Origin: Streptomyces sp. MspMP-M5
GTDB taxonomy: Bacteria > Actinomycetota > Actinomycetes > Streptomycetales > Streptomycetaceae
Assembly (NCBI RefSeq): GCF_000373585.1
Contig: NZ_KB891951.1
Location: 82,026 to 146,025, forward strand
DNA length: 64,000 nucleotides
Reading direction: 5' to 3'
Below the pieces are notes generated by a model that worked only from the letters and a program-made list of their open reading frames with translations, made no database searches and was not told the DNA's origin. The translations under genes and the position numbers were made by a program. Of this stretch, positions 34,168 through 43,727 are shown in pieces (within the stretch, counting starts at the first letter, position 1; the number at the start of each line of letters is the position of its first letter).

Positions 34168-34510
34168 CGGACCGGCTACGCTGACCGCATACGTACCGAT
34201 ATCAGCGTTGATGCCCTCTCTGAAGCCGCGGCACAAGGGACAGGCACCGGCGGCCCCCAACCTCGGCGCCGGCACCTTCGTCCGACCCACCGTCGCCGCG
34301 GCCTTCGCCGGGCCGCTCGGCGTCGAAGGGGTGGTCTGGATCTTCCCGGGCATGGACATCTTCGCGGGCATGTACGCGGTGAGCCGCGCCCTCACCCTCT
34401 TCCCGAAACCGCCGGACGAACCCCGGACGGAAGCGGCCGGCTCGGACGCCACCGCGCCCCACACCGGCCCGGACGCCGCCGCACCGCACACCAGCCCGGC
34501 CCCGGCGTGA
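34168..34510 (+). pseudogene. C-terminal remnant of an MFS sugar/polyol transporter
   Basis: The plus-strand frame reads like the last two helices of a major-facilitator transporter: LTAYVPISALMPSLKPRHKG, NLGAG, TFVRPTVAAAFAGPLGVEGV, then VVWIFPGMDIFAGMYAVSRA and a polar tail ending at TGA 34510. Intact MFS members run to about 430 residues; only about 110 remain, starting directly where the inverted repeat ends. Odd prolines and a short deletion (APAAPNLGAGTFV) suggest decay. It lies between deoR and the kinase operon, where a transporter would be expected. The family assignment rests on pattern memory. Confidence 0.6.
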
Positions 34511-34523
34511 AAGGACCCCACTG

Positions 34524-36077
34524 ATGTCCGTACTCACCATCGACGCCGGCACCACCGTCATCAAGTCCGTCGTCTTCGACGACGAGGGCCACGAGACCGC
34601 CGTCTCCCGCGTCGCCACCGAAGTCCTGCGCCCCCACCCCGGCTGGGCCGAACAGGACATGGACGCCGTCTGGCAGGCCGTCGTCCACACCGTCCGCGAC
34701 GCCCTCACCGACCTCACCGACCCCGTCCGGCTGGTCTCCTTCACCGCCCAGGGCGACGGCGCCTGGCTCATCGACGACCACGGCCGCCCCACCGGCCCCG
34801 CCATCCTCTGGTCCGACGGCCGCGCCGGCGACCTCCTCACCACCTGGCAGCGCGCCGGCCTCCTCGAAGCCGCCTTCCGCCGCAACGGCTCACTGACCTG
34901 CGCCGGCATGCCCAACGCCCTCTTCGCCTGGCTCGCCGCCCACGACCCCGACCGGCTCGCCCGCTCCACCACCTCCCTCACCGCCGCCGGCTGGCTCTTC
35001 CTCCGCCTCACCGGCGTCCGCGCCACCGACGAATCCGACGCCTCCGCCCCCTTCCTCGACCACACCACCGGCCAGTACGACCCCACCGTCCTCGACCTCT
35101 TCGGCCTCACCCGCCACGCCCGGCTCCTGCCCACCGTCCTCGGCGAGGACCAGCGCACCGCCGAACTCACCTCCGGCGCCGCCGCCCAACTCGGCCTGCC
35201 CGCCGGCCTCCCCGTCGTCATGGCCCCCTACGACATCGCCGCCACCGCCCGCGGCGTCGGCGCCGTCAACCCCGGCCAGGCATGCAGCATCCTCGGCACC
35301 ACCCTGTGCACCGAAATCGTCCGCACCGGCATCGACACCACCGGCGAACCCTCCGGCGTCCACATCGCCTACCGCGGCCGCGAACGCGTCCTGCGCGCCT
35401 TCCCCACCCTCAACGGCGCCGACGTCCTCAGCTGGGCCGCCCGCCTCCTCCACCTGCCCGGACCACCCGAACTCGCCCGCCTCGCCTTCCAGTCCCCACC
35501 CGGCGCCCGCGGCCTGACGTTCCTGCCCTACCTCTCACCCGCCGGCGAACGCGCCCCCTTCCTCGACCCCGGCGCCCGCGGCTCCTTCTGGGGCTTCTCC
35601 CTCGACCACACCCCCGCCGACCTCGCCCGCGCCGTCTTCGACGGACTCTCCCTCGTCCTGCGCGACTCACTCGCCGCCGCCCGCACCGACGTCACCGAAC
35701 TCCGCCTGTGCGGCGGCGGCGCCAACAGCGACGCCTGGTGCGCCCTCATCGCCGACGCCACCGGCGTCCCCACCGCCCGCTCCGGCGACACCGAGATCGG
35801 CGCCAAGGGCGCCTTCCTCACCGGCCTGGTCCGCACCGGCGCCGAAGGCAGCATGCACCGCGCCGCCGACAAGTACGTCCACATACAGCACCGCTGGCAA
35901 CCCGACCCCGAGCGCGCCGCCTTCTACGCCGCCCTCCACCAGGACTTCCTCACCTGGCGCGACCTCGCCCGCACCGCCGGCTGGCGCACCACCGCCACCT
36001 GGCACCCCGCCCCCCGACACACCGACGCCACCCACCACCCCGCCGAGACCCCCGCCCCTGGAGGCATCCGTGTCTGA
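34524..36077 (+). CDS. FGGY-family carbohydrate kinase (first)
   Basis: ATP-dependent sugar or polyol kinase of 517 residues. It has the N-terminal phosphate loop TIDAGTTVIKSVVFD, catalytic-base Asp237 in APYDIAATARGVG, LGTTLCTEIV, and C-terminal ADP loop LRLCGGGANSDAWCALIAD. It resembles erythritol- or xylulose-type FGGY enzymes, but the sugar pocket cannot be assigned by eye. AAGGA lies 8 bases before ATG 34524. It overlaps the next kinase gene by 8 bp. The first gene of a four-gene operon facing away from DeoR. Confidence 0.9.
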   Translation: MSVLTIDAGTTVIKSVVFDDEGHETAVSRVATEVLRPHPGWAEQDMDAVWQAVVHTVRDALTDLTDPVRLVSFTAQGDGAWLIDDHGRPTGPAILWSDGRAGDLLTTWQRAGLLEAAFRRNGSLTCAGMPNALFAWLAAHDPDRLARSTTSLTAAGWLFLRLTGVRATDESDASAPFLDHTTGQYDPTVLDLFGLTRHARLLPTVLGEDQRTAELTSGAAAQLGLPAGLPVVMAPYDIAATARGVGAVNPGQACSILGTTLCTEIVRTGIDTTGEPSGVHIAYRGRERVLRAFPTLNGADVLSWAARLLHLPGPPELARLAFQSPPGARGLTFLPYLSPAGERAPFLDPGARGSFWGFSLDHTPADLARAVFDGLSLVLRDSLAAARTDVTELRLCGGGANSDAWCALIADATGVPTARSGDTEIGAKGAFLTGLVRTGAEGSMHRAADKYVHIQHRWQPDPERAAFYAALHQDFLTWRDLARTAGWRTTATWHPAPRHTDATHHPAETPAPGGIRV

Positions 36078-37593
36078 CCCGCACGCCCCCGGACCCACCG
36101 GCCCCGGCAGCGGCCCCGACCCCGACGGCATCTGGCTCGGCCTCGACCTCGGCACCCAGAGCGCCCGCTGCCTCGCCGTCGACGGCACCGGCACCCTCCT
36201 GGCCACCGCCACCCGCCCGCTGACCAGCCACCGCACCGGCAACCGCCACGAACAGGACCCCCACACCTGGTGGACCGCGCTCGCCGACGCCTGCCACGAG
36301 GCCCTCACCGGCCTCGACACCCACCGCATCCGGGGACTCGCGATCGACGGCACCTCCGGCACCCTCCTCCTCACCGACCCCCACGGCACCCCCCGCACCC
36401 CCGGCCTCATGTACGACGACGGCCGCGCCACCGACCAGGCCACCACCGTCAACGCCGCCGGCGCCCACGTCTGGGAGACCCTCGGCTACCGCAGCATGCC
36501 GCCCTCCTGGGCCCTGCCCAAACTCCGCTGGCTCCTCGACCACGACCCCACCCTCCGCACCGGCTCCCGCCTCCTCCACCAAGTCGACCTCATCACCTGG
36601 AAACTCGCCGGCCACCCCGTCCCCAGCGACGCCAGCCACGCCCTCAAAACCGGCTACCACCTCATCGACGAACGCTGGCCCCACGACGTCATGGACACCC
36701 TCGGCATCCCCACCGGCCTCCTGCCCGACGTCGTCCGCCCCGGCACCGTCCTCGGCACCGTCTGCCCGGAAGCCGCCGACGCCACCGGCATCCCCGCCGG
36801 CACCACCCTCGTCGCCGGCATGACCGACGGCTGCGCCGCCCAGATCGGCGCCGGCGCCCTCACCCCCGGCGCCTGGAACGCCGTGCTCGGCACCACCCTC
36901 GTCCTCAAAGGCAGCAGCGACCACCTCGTCCGCGACCCCGCCGGCATCGTCTACTGCCACCGCGGCCCCGGCGACACCTGGCTGCCCGGCGGCGCCTCCA
37001 GCAGCGGCGCCGGCGTCATCTCCCAGTACTTCCACGGCGAGAACCTCGACGTCCTCACCGAACAGGCCGCCGCCCAGGACCCGGACGCCGTCGCCTACCC
37101 CCTGGTCTCCACCGGCGGCGAACGCTTCCCCTTCCGCGCCCCCGAAGCCGAACCCTTCATCCTCGGCGAAACCCCCACCCGCGCCGCCGAGTTCCACGCC
37201 TACCTCCTCGGCGTCGCCTGCCTCGAACGCCTCTGCTTCGACTACCTCGACCACCTCGGCGCCCCCACCGATGGCCCCCTCACCTTCACCGGCGGCGGCG
37301 CCCGCAACACCTACTGGTGCCGGCTGCGCGCCGACGTCCTCGGCCGCACCGTCCACGTACCCGAACACGCCGAAGGCGCCCTCGGCATGGCCGTCCTCGC
37401 CGCCGCCTCCGCAGGCGCCGGCCTCCCCGCGACTGCCGCCGCCATGGTCCGCCCCGGCACCGAGATCCGCCCCGACCCCCACCGCACCACCCGCCACCTC
37501 CCCACCTACCACCGCTTCGTCACCGCACTCACCCGCCGTGGCTGGCTCGACCCCGCCGTGGCCGACCACGCCCTCAGGAGAGCCGCCCAGTGA
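36070..37593 (+). CDS. FGGY-family carbohydrate kinase (second, ribulokinase-like)
   Basis: Second FGGY kinase, 507 residues, clearly different from the first. It has LGLDLGTQSARCLAVD, GLAIDGTSGTLLL, a helix region with PSWALPKLRWLLDHDP, Asp253 in GMTDGCAAQIGAG, LGTTLVLKG and TFTGGGARNTYWCRLRADV. The pattern is closest to D-ribulose-type kinases. GTG 36070 has GGAGG a few bases upstream and overlaps the first kinase. Two unlike kinases in one operon suggest two sequential or alternative sugar substrates. Confidence 0.9.
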   Translation: MSDPHAPGPTGPGSGPDPDGIWLGLDLGTQSARCLAVDGTGTLLATATRPLTSHRTGNRHEQDPHTWWTALADACHEALTGLDTHRIRGLAIDGTSGTLLLTDPHGTPRTPGLMYDDGRATDQATTVNAAGAHVWETLGYRSMPPSWALPKLRWLLDHDPTLRTGSRLLHQVDLITWKLAGHPVPSDASHALKTGYHLIDERWPHDVMDTLGIPTGLLPDVVRPGTVLGTVCPEAADATGIPAGTTLVAGMTDGCAAQIGAGALTPGAWNAVLGTTLVLKGSSDHLVRDPAGIVYCHRGPGDTWLPGGASSSGAGVISQYFHGENLDVLTEQAAAQDPDAVAYPLVSTGGERFPFRAPEAEPFILGETPTRAAEFHAYLLGVACLERLCFDYLDHLGAPTDGPLTFTGGGARNTYWCRLRADVLGRTVHVPEHAEGALGMAVLAAASAGAGLPATAAAMVRPGTEIRPDPHRTTRHLPTYHRFVTALTRRGWLDPAVADHALRRAAQ

Positions 37594-38216
37594 CCGACTT
37601 CCTCCTCGTCCGCCACGGCGAGACCGTCTGGCACGCGGAGAACCGCTACGCCGGCCGCTCCGACGTCCCGCTCACCGACCGCGGCCGCGAACAGGCCCAC
37701 ACCCTCGCCGACTGGGCCGCCACCGCCGGCCTCACCGCCATCTGGACCTCCCCCCTCTCCCGCGCCCGCCGCACCGCCGCCCCCGCCGCCGACGCCTGCG
37801 GCCTCACCCCCCACACCGACCCCCGCCTGACCGAACTCGACTTCGGCCAGGGCGAGGGCCTCACCCGCGACGAGATGCGGCAGCACTTCCCGCAGAAACT
37901 CGCCGCCTTCCTCGCCGACCCCGCCGACCACCACCTCCCCGGCGGCGAACACCCCCGCCACGCCGCACAACGCGCCGCCGCCTGCCTCACCGACCTCACC
38001 CGCGACCACCCCCACGGCCGGATCCTGATCGTCGCCCACTCCACCCTCATCCGCGTCCTCCTCTGCCACCTCCTCGGCATCCCCCTGGCCGAATACCGCC
38101 GCACCTTCCCCGAACTCCACAACGGCGCCCTCACCGAGATCCGCATCGAGAACGACCACACCGCCCTCCTCCGCCTCAACGCCCCTGCCCTCACCACGGC
38201 CCCCGCCCTCCCCTGA
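37590..38216 (+). CDS. histidine phosphatase-family protein
   Basis: Phosphatase of the phosphoglycerate-mutase superfamily, 208 residues. Catalytic RHG motif in FLLVRHGETVWHAENRY (about 4-20), LTELDFGQGEGLT with the acid residue, and second His in ILIVAHSTLIRVLLCHLL (about 150). GTG 37590 overlaps the kinase stop by 4 bp (GTGA). Probably dephosphorylates a sugar phosphate made in this operon, perhaps an overflow or side product. Exact substrate unknown. Confidence 0.9.
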   Translation: MTDFLLVRHGETVWHAENRYAGRSDVPLTDRGREQAHTLADWAATAGLTAIWTSPLSRARRTAAPAADACGLTPHTDPRLTELDFGQGEGLTRDEMRQHFPQKLAAFLADPADHHLPGGEHPRHAAQRAAACLTDLTRDHPHGRILIVAHSTLIRVLLCHLLGIPLAEYRRTFPELHNGALTEIRIENDHTALLRLNAPALTTAPALP

Positions 38217-38282
38217 CCCACCGCCGGCCACCGCATCACACCGCACGACGCACCACACCGCACACCAGGAGAAGCACCCCAC

Positions 38283-39308
38283 ATGACCACCACCGTCCTC
38301 GCCGCCGGCAACCACTTCATCCGCCCCGGCCTGTTCACCGCGGCCGTACGCAAGGCGACCGGGGACACCCCGCTCGACATACGCGAGATCCAGTTCGGCT
38401 GGCCCCACACCCCCTTCGGCCCCGTCGCCGAAGTCACCGAGGCATCCGGCACCGAGGACGAGATGATCCAGGCCCTCCAGGGCATCGAGATCTGCGTCAC
38501 CGAACACGGCCCGCTCACCGAGCGCATCCTCGCCAACTGCCCCGACCTCAAGCTCTTCTGCACCAGCCGCGGCGGCCCCGTCAACGCCAACCTCGAAGCC
38601 GCCACCCGCCACGGCGTCGCCGTCTGCAACGCCCCCGGCCGCAACGCCACCGCCACCGCCGAACACACCCTCACCCTGCTGCTGGCCGCCGCCCGCGGCG
38701 TCGGCGACACCCACACCGCCCTCCGCTCCGGCACCTGGCGCGGCGACTTCTACGACTACGACAACTGCGGCATCGAGATCGACGGCACCACCATCGGCCT
38801 GATCGGCTACGGCGCCATCGGCAGCCGCGTCGCCAAGGTCCTGCACGCCATGGGCGCCCACCTCCTCGTCCACGACCCCTACGTCCGCCCCGACACCCTG
38901 GCCGGCCTCGCCGAACAGGTCACCCTCGACGAACTCCTGAGCCGCTCCCGCATCGTCTCCCTGCACGCCCGGGTCACCCCGGAGACCACCGGCATGATCG
39001 GCCGCGCACAGATCGCCGCCATGCCCCGCGGCGCCGTCCTCGTCAACTGCGCCCGCGGCGCCCTCCTCGACTACGACGCGGTCTGCGACGCCCTGGAAAG
39101 CGGCCACCTCGCCGGCGCCGGCCTCGACGTCTTCCCCCAGGAACCCGTCCCCGCCGGCTCCCGCCTGCTCACCGCCCCCGGCGCCGTCCTCACCCCGCAC
39201 GTCGCCGGCGGCAGCCAGCAGGTCGCCCACAAGGCCGCCGCCCTCGCCGCCGCCGAAGTCGCCCGCTACCTCCGCGGCGAACCCCTCCACCACCAGGCCA
39301 ACAAGTAA
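38283..39308 (+). CDS. D-isomer-specific 2-hydroxyacid dehydrogenase
   Basis: NAD(P)-dependent 2-hydroxyacid dehydrogenase of 341 residues, 3-phosphoglycerate-dehydrogenase-like fold. It has CTSRGGPVNANLEAA, Rossmann GLIGYGAIGSRVA (about 176), Arg258 in LVNCARGALLDY, Glu in the 285 region, and catalytic His306 in LTPHVAGGS. ATG 38283 has AGGAGAAG upstream. It is 66 bp after the phosphatase and ends at a strong terminator, so it closes the operon. Oxidation of a hydroxyacid (phosphate) in the same sugar route is inferred. Confidence 0.9.
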   Translation: MTTTVLAAGNHFIRPGLFTAAVRKATGDTPLDIREIQFGWPHTPFGPVAEVTEASGTEDEMIQALQGIEICVTEHGPLTERILANCPDLKLFCTSRGGPVNANLEAATRHGVAVCNAPGRNATATAEHTLTLLLAAARGVGDTHTALRSGTWRGDFYDYDNCGIEIDGTTIGLIGYGAIGSRVAKVLHAMGAHLLVHDPYVRPDTLAGLAEQVTLDELLSRSRIVSLHARVTPETTGMIGRAQIAAMPRGAVLVNCARGALLDYDAVCDALESGHLAGAGLDVFPQEPVPAGSRLLTAPGAVLTPHVAGGSQQVAHKAAALAAAEVARYLRGEPLHHQANK

Positions 39309-39319
39309 CCGGCACAAAA

Positions 39320-39362
39320 AACGCCGGACGGGCCGGAAAAAATCCAGCCCGTCCGGCGTTTG
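39320..39362. terminator. strong intrinsic terminator
   Basis: A 15-bp perfect stem (AACGCCGGACGGGC against GCCCGTCCGGCGTT plus one flanking A-T pair) with a 13-base A-rich loop lies between the convergent dehydrogenase and lysX genes, serving both. Confidence 0.9.
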
Positions 39363-39431
39363 AGGACCGGGGTCCGGGGCAGCGCCCCGCGCATCCGGAC
39401 GCACGGCCCGGACGTCGTCAACCCCGCGCGA

Positions 39432-42400
39432 TCAGCGCCTCCGCACCAGCGGGAACGGCAGCGTCTCCCGAATCGACAGACCCGTCAGGAACATCACCAA
39501 CCGGTCCACACCGATCCCCAGACCACCCGTCGGCGGCATCGCGTACTCCAGAGCCTGCAGGAAGTCCTCGTCCAGCTCCATCGCCTCCGGATCACCGCCG
39601 GCCGCCAGCAGCGACTGCGCGGTCAGCCGCCGCCGCTGCTCCACCGGATCCGTCAGCTCCGAGTACGCCGTACCCAGCTCGGTCCCGAACGCCACCAGGT
39701 CCCAGCGCTCGGCCACCCGCGGATCCTTGCGGTGCTGACGGGTCAGCGGCGAGACATCGGTCGGGAAGTCCTTGTAGAAGGTCGGCAGCGTGGTCTTCTC
39801 CTCGACCAGCCGCTCGTACATCTCCAACACGACATCGCCCCGGCCCATCTCCGGATTGACCGGCACCGAAGCCGCCAGGCACAACCGCCGCAGCACCTCC
39901 GGATCGGTGTCCGCGTCGACCTCCTCGCCCAACGCCTCGGAGATCGCCCCGTACACCGTCTTCACCGGCCAGACACCCGAGATGTCGTGCTCGACCAGCC
40001 GCCCGCTCGCATCCGCCTTCCGCGCCGTGGCGCTGCCGAACGCGGCGACCGCCGCCCCCTGGATCAGCTCCCGCGTCAGGTTGAGCATCACGTCGTAGTC
40101 GGCGAACGCCTGGTACGCCTCCAGCATCGTGAACTCGGGATTGTGCTTGTACGAGATGCCCTCGTTACGGAACGTCCGCCCCATCTCGAAGACTTTCTCC
40201 ATACCACCCACACAGAGCCGCTTCAGATACAGCTCCGGCGCGATCCGCAGATACAGATCCAGGTCGTAGGCGTTGATGTGCGTCTGGAACGGACGCGCGT
40301 TCGCACCACCGTGGATCTGCTGCAGCATCGGCGTCTCGACCTCCAGGTAACCCCGGTCGATCAACCCCTGCCGCAGCGCCTGCACCGCCGTGCTGCGCGC
40401 CCGCACGGTCTCCCGCGCGTTCGGCGACACGACCAGGTCCACATACCGCTGGCGGACCTTGGCCTCCGGGTCGGACAGACCCCGCCGCTTGTCCGGCAGC
40501 GGACGCAGACACTTGGCGGTCAACCGCCACCGCGTCACGAACACCGTCAGCTCACCGCGGTCACTGCAACCGACCTCGCCCTCGGCCTCCACATGGTCAC
40601 CGAGGTCCACATCCGCACCGAAACGGTCCAGCAGCTCACCGCCCGCATCCCGGGTCAACGCGATCTGCAGATCGCCCGACCAGTCGCGCACCACCGCGAA
40701 CAGCACCCCGCCGTGATCACGGACCAGCAGCACCCGCCCGGCCACCGTCACGGTCTTGCCGGTACGCTGCCCGGCCGCCAGCTCCCGGTGCTCCTCCCGC
40801 ACCTGGCCCAGCGTGTGCGTCCGCTGCACACCCACCGGATACGGGTCGGTACCCGCCTCCCGCAGCCGCTCCAGCTTCCGGTGCCGCACCCGCACCTGCT
40901 CGGGCAGCGCCGCCAGCTCCTGCTCCCGGCGCTCCTCCTCGGTGGCCGGCGGAGCCGCCACCAGCCCCAGCTCGTCGAGCGACGGCAGACCCGCCGTGCT
41001 CGCCGGCGCCAGCACCCGCTTCTTGTGGCCCTTGCCCCACAGCTTGCCCAGACTCGGCACCGCCACGAAGCCCTCGGCGATACCCGACGCCAGACCGATC
41101 CGCGCCAGCGCACCGGCATCCGCGTAGCACAGGAACCGCGGGTACCACTCCGGCAGATACTTCGAGTTCGAGCGGTACAGCGCCTCCAGCTGCCACCAGC
41201 GCGAGAAGAACAGCAGCAGCCGGCGCCAGAACTTCAGCACCGGACCGGCACCGATCCGGGCACCCTCCTCGAAGGCCGACCGGAACACCGCGAAGTTCAG
41301 CGAGATCCGCCGCACCCCGATCGACCCGGCCTGCGCACACAGCTGCGCGACCATGAACTCCATCACGCCGTTGGGCGCACTGCGGTCGCGCCGCATCACG
41401 TCCAGCGAGATGCCGTCCTTGCCCCACGGCACGAACGACAGCAGCGCGATCATGTTGCCGTCGGCGTCGAACGCCTCCGCCAGCAGACACTCGCCGTCCT
41501 GCTCGTCCCCGAGCCGGTCCAGCGCCATCGAGAAACCACGCTCGGTCTCGGTGTCCCGCCACGCGTCCGCCCGCTGGATGACCTCCTGCATCTCCGCATC
41601 GGTCAACTCCGCGTGCCGCCGCACCCGGAACGTCGCCCCGGCCCGCGCGACACGGTTGACGGCCTGGCGGGTGACCCGCATGTCCCGGCCGTCCAGATCG
41701 AACTGCGAGACATGCAGAATCGCCTCGTCACCGAGCTGCAGCGCACCCAGCCCCGCACGGGCGAACGCCTTGGCGCCCTCCTCGCTCGCGCCCATCACCG
41801 CCGGCTGCCAGCCGTAGCGACCCGCGACCTCCAGCCACGCGTCGATCGCCGGACCCCACGCCTCCCGGTCACCGACCGGATCACCGCTGGCCAGGCAGAC
41901 CCCGGTCTCCACACGGTAGGTGACGGCCGCCTTGCCACTGGGGGAGAAGACCACGGCCTTGTCGCGACGCGTCGCGAAGTAACCCAGCGAGTCCTGGCTG
42001 CCGTACTTCGCCAGCAGCGCCCGGATCCGGTCCTCCTCGTCGCCGTGCAGCGCCGCTTCCATCCGCTGCGAACGGAACAGCGCGGCGGCGGCGTTGAGCA
42101 GCGCCAGCGCACCCAGCAGCCCCAGCAGAGTGCCGATCCAGTGCGGCGGATGCCCCTCGACGATCTTGCCGCCGACCAGCCCGCCGCACACCCGGTTGGC
42201 CGCCCACAGCAGCCGGTTGCCGCCACCGCGCTCCAGCGAACCGGGCGCCAGCGACACCACGCCCCAGCCGATCAGCACCGCGACGACGAGCCCACCGGCC
42301 AGCACCAGCGCGGCCCGCAGGAACGCGCCGCGCCGGGTGATCGCGTAGAACTCACGGTGCGAGACGAGCAGCAGCACCAGCGCCCCGGCACACAGCACCA

Positions 42401-42746
42401 GGGAGAAGCCGAACTGCCAGGCCCCGTCCGCCATGAACAGCACATCCGCGAGGACGTTCAGCGCCATGTACGCGACCACGAACCACAGCGCCACCCGTTT
42501 CCGCGCGGCCATCGCGGCGGCCAGGAGGAAGAGGAACACGGCGTAGGCGAAGTTCGCCGTCACCGGGATGGTGAGCGTGTCCAGCCAGTAGGTCACCGAG
42601 TGGAGGGTGCGCCGAAGGGGCCCGATCAGTGCCGTCAGGGCACAGAAAAGGCCCAGCAAGCTGAAGACGATGGCGAAGCCATTGGGGACGCGGCGCCGCA
42701 GGCGCCGCCACCCCGTGAGTTGATCCTGGTCCTGCACGGTGCTCAT
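39432..42746 (-). CDS. lysX: bifunctional lysyl-phosphatidylglycerol synthase / lysine-tRNA ligase LysX
   Basis: Two-in-one enzyme of 1104 residues that charges tRNA-Lys and transfers lysine onto phosphatidylglycerol, lowering membrane negative charge and raising resistance to cationic peptides. Order: about seven membrane helices (20-220), DUF2156/MprF-type transferase domain (about 230-560; [32 protein letters not shown]), linker, OB-fold (about 670-770; [11 protein letters not shown]), class II synthetase core with motifs [21 protein letters not shown] and [12 protein letters not shown]. The ATG at 42746 lacks a good ribosome site; TAATGT just upstream hints at a leaderless mRNA. A housekeeping LysS is expected elsewhere. 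Confidence 0.96.
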   Translation of the reverse strand: MSTVQDQDQLTGWRRLRRRVPNGFAIVFSLLGLFCALTALIGPLRRTLHSVTYWLDTLTIPVTANFAYAVFLFLLAAAMAARKRVALWFVVAYMALNVLADVLFMADGAWQFGFSLVLCAGALVLLLVSHREFYAITRRGAFLRAALVLAGGLVVAVLIGWGVVSLAPGSLERGGGNRLLWAANRVCGGLVGGKIVEGHPPHWIGTLLGLLGALALLNAAAALFRSQRMEAALHGDEEDRIRALLAKYGSQDSLGYFATRRDKAVVFSPSGKAAVTYRVETGVCLASGDPVGDREAWGPAIDAWLEVAGRYGWQPAVMGASEEGAKAFARAGLGALQLGDEAILHVSQFDLDGRDMRVTRQAVNRVARAGATFRVRRHAELTDAEMQEVIQRADAWRDTETERGFSMALDRLGDEQDGECLLAEAFDADGNMIALLSFVPWGKDGISLDVMRRDRSAPNGVMEFMVAQLCAQAGSIGVRRISLNFAVFRSAFEEGARIGAGPVLKFWRRLLLFFSRWWQLEALYRSNSKYLPEWYPRFLCYADAGALARIGLASGIAEGFVAVPSLGKLWGKGHKKRVLAPASTAGLPSLDELGLVAAPPATEEERREQELAALPEQVRVRHRKLERLREAGTDPYPVGVQRTHTLGQVREEHRELAAGQRTGKTVTVAGRVLLVRDHGGVLFAVVRDWSGDLQIALTRDAGGELLDRFGADVDLGDHVEAEGEVGCSDRGELTVFVTRWRLTAKCLRPLPDKRRGLSDPEAKVRQRYVDLVVSPNARETVRARSTAVQALRQGLIDRGYLEVETPMLQQIHGGANARPFQTHINAYDLDLYLRIAPELYLKRLCVGGMEKVFEMGRTFRNEGISYKHNPEFTMLEAYQAFADYDVMLNLTRELIQGAAVAAFGSATARKADASGRLVEHDISGVWPVKTVYGAISEALGEEVDADTDPEVLRRLCLAASVPVNPEMGRGDVVLEMYERLVEEKTTLPTFYKDFPTDVSPLTRQHRKDPRVAERWDLVAFGTELGTAYSELTDPVEQRRRLTAQSLLAAGGDPEAMELDEDFLQALEYAMPPTGGLGIGVDRLVMFLTGLSIRETLPFPLVRRR

Positions 42747-42908
42747 TCCGTCACATTAGGCTCTGAAAAGGGGTTGGCAGACCAACCGCGGGGAGTGCGC
42801 TCGCCACCCCGGGTCCCCTGCCGCTGCGACCGGGCGACCATCCAGTCTCCGGCCCCGCCCCCTCGGTTGTCTGTCCCTCGCAGGGAGGGTTCGGTGACCG
42901 CTGTCAGG

Positions 42909-43727
42909 TCACCCACCTGGACCTTGCCATAAAGCCGGCGTAAGTCCGAGTCCGGGTGTGATGTACGCGTCAGAATCGGGGTCCGACCGGACGGCCGGAC
43001 CCCGCCCCACGGTGAACCGCAGGCCGTAGTCCTTGGTGAAGAACCGCCCGTCACCGGAGTCCACGCCGTTGAGCTCGGCCCGCAGCGTGACCCTGGTGCC
43101 CGGCTTCCAGCCCTTCGCCGGCCGCCACACGATCCGCTCCTTGCCGTGGCCGGACACCCAGGTCCAGGCTCCCTCGGTGCGGTTGTCGGTGGTGACCTGC
43201 AGCCGTTGCTCCACCGCCGCCCGGTCCCGCACGGGGAACGCGAAGGTGAGGCTGATCGGATCGCCGGCGCCGACCACCCCGTCGCGCGGACGGGGACTGA
43301 GCGTCGCCCGGTTCCGCTTGGCCACCTTCCCGGTGGTCAGCGACTCCTTGGCCTCACCGGGGGTGCCCTGGACCCCCTTCGTCCGGGCGAGCACCGAGTA
43401 CTTGGTGTCCGGCGCAGCCTTGGCCCGCGACGTCCATATCGTCCCGCCGTGGCTGAACGCCCCGACCAGCTGCCGCCCCCGCGGATCGGTCACCGTCACC
43501 TCGGTCAGCACCCCGCCGGCCGCACTGACCCGCAGTCGGTCGCCGGCCTGCACCGTCGGATGCCCGGCGGCCGACCCCAGTCCCACCTTCACCGGCCGCG
43601 CCTGCGTCGCCGACGCCCGGGCCGCGTCGCAGGCCGCCAGCGTGCCGATGCCGAGCACCGGCATCAGCGCGACGGCGACACACAACGACCGGGACGGCCG
43701 GAACGACCGGGCGGGGCTCAGGCTCAT
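42909..43727 (-). CDS. Ig-like domain lipoprotein lacking an L,D-transpeptidase domain
   Basis: Predicted lipoprotein of 272 residues (lipobox LAAC, Cys33). Two β-domains follow: about 45-140 (VQAGDRLRVSAAGGVLTEVTV) and about 145-245 (GAGDPISLTFAFPVRDRAAV, WRPAKGWKPGTRVTLRAEL). This is the N-terminal half of actinobacterial L,D-transpeptidases, where a YkuD domain normally follows. Here the protein stops after GRGPAVRSDPDSDAYITPGL with no catalytic Cys motif. It is either a naturally short cell-wall lipoprotein or a truncated enzyme. It lies 162 bp upstream of lysX on the same strand. Confidence 0.8.
   Translation of the reverse strand: MSLSPARSFRPSRSLCVAVALMPVLGIGTLAACDAARASATQARPVKVGLGSAAGHPTVQAGDRLRVSAAGGVLTEVTVTDPRGRQLVGAFSHGGTIWTSRAKAAPDTKYSVLARTKGVQGTPGEAKESLTTGKVAKRNRATLSPRPRDGVVGAGDPISLTFAFPVRDRAAVEQRLQVTTDNRTEGAWTWVSGHGKERIVWRPAKGWKPGTRVTLRAELNGVDSGDGRFFTKDYGLRFTVGRGPAVRSDPDSDAYITPGLGLTPALWQGPGG

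Noticed and set aside
39360-42932. 1190-codon open frame antisense to lysX
   Set aside because: Arg/Leu/Pro/His-rich composition typical of a mirror frame; lysX on the other strand has all motifs.
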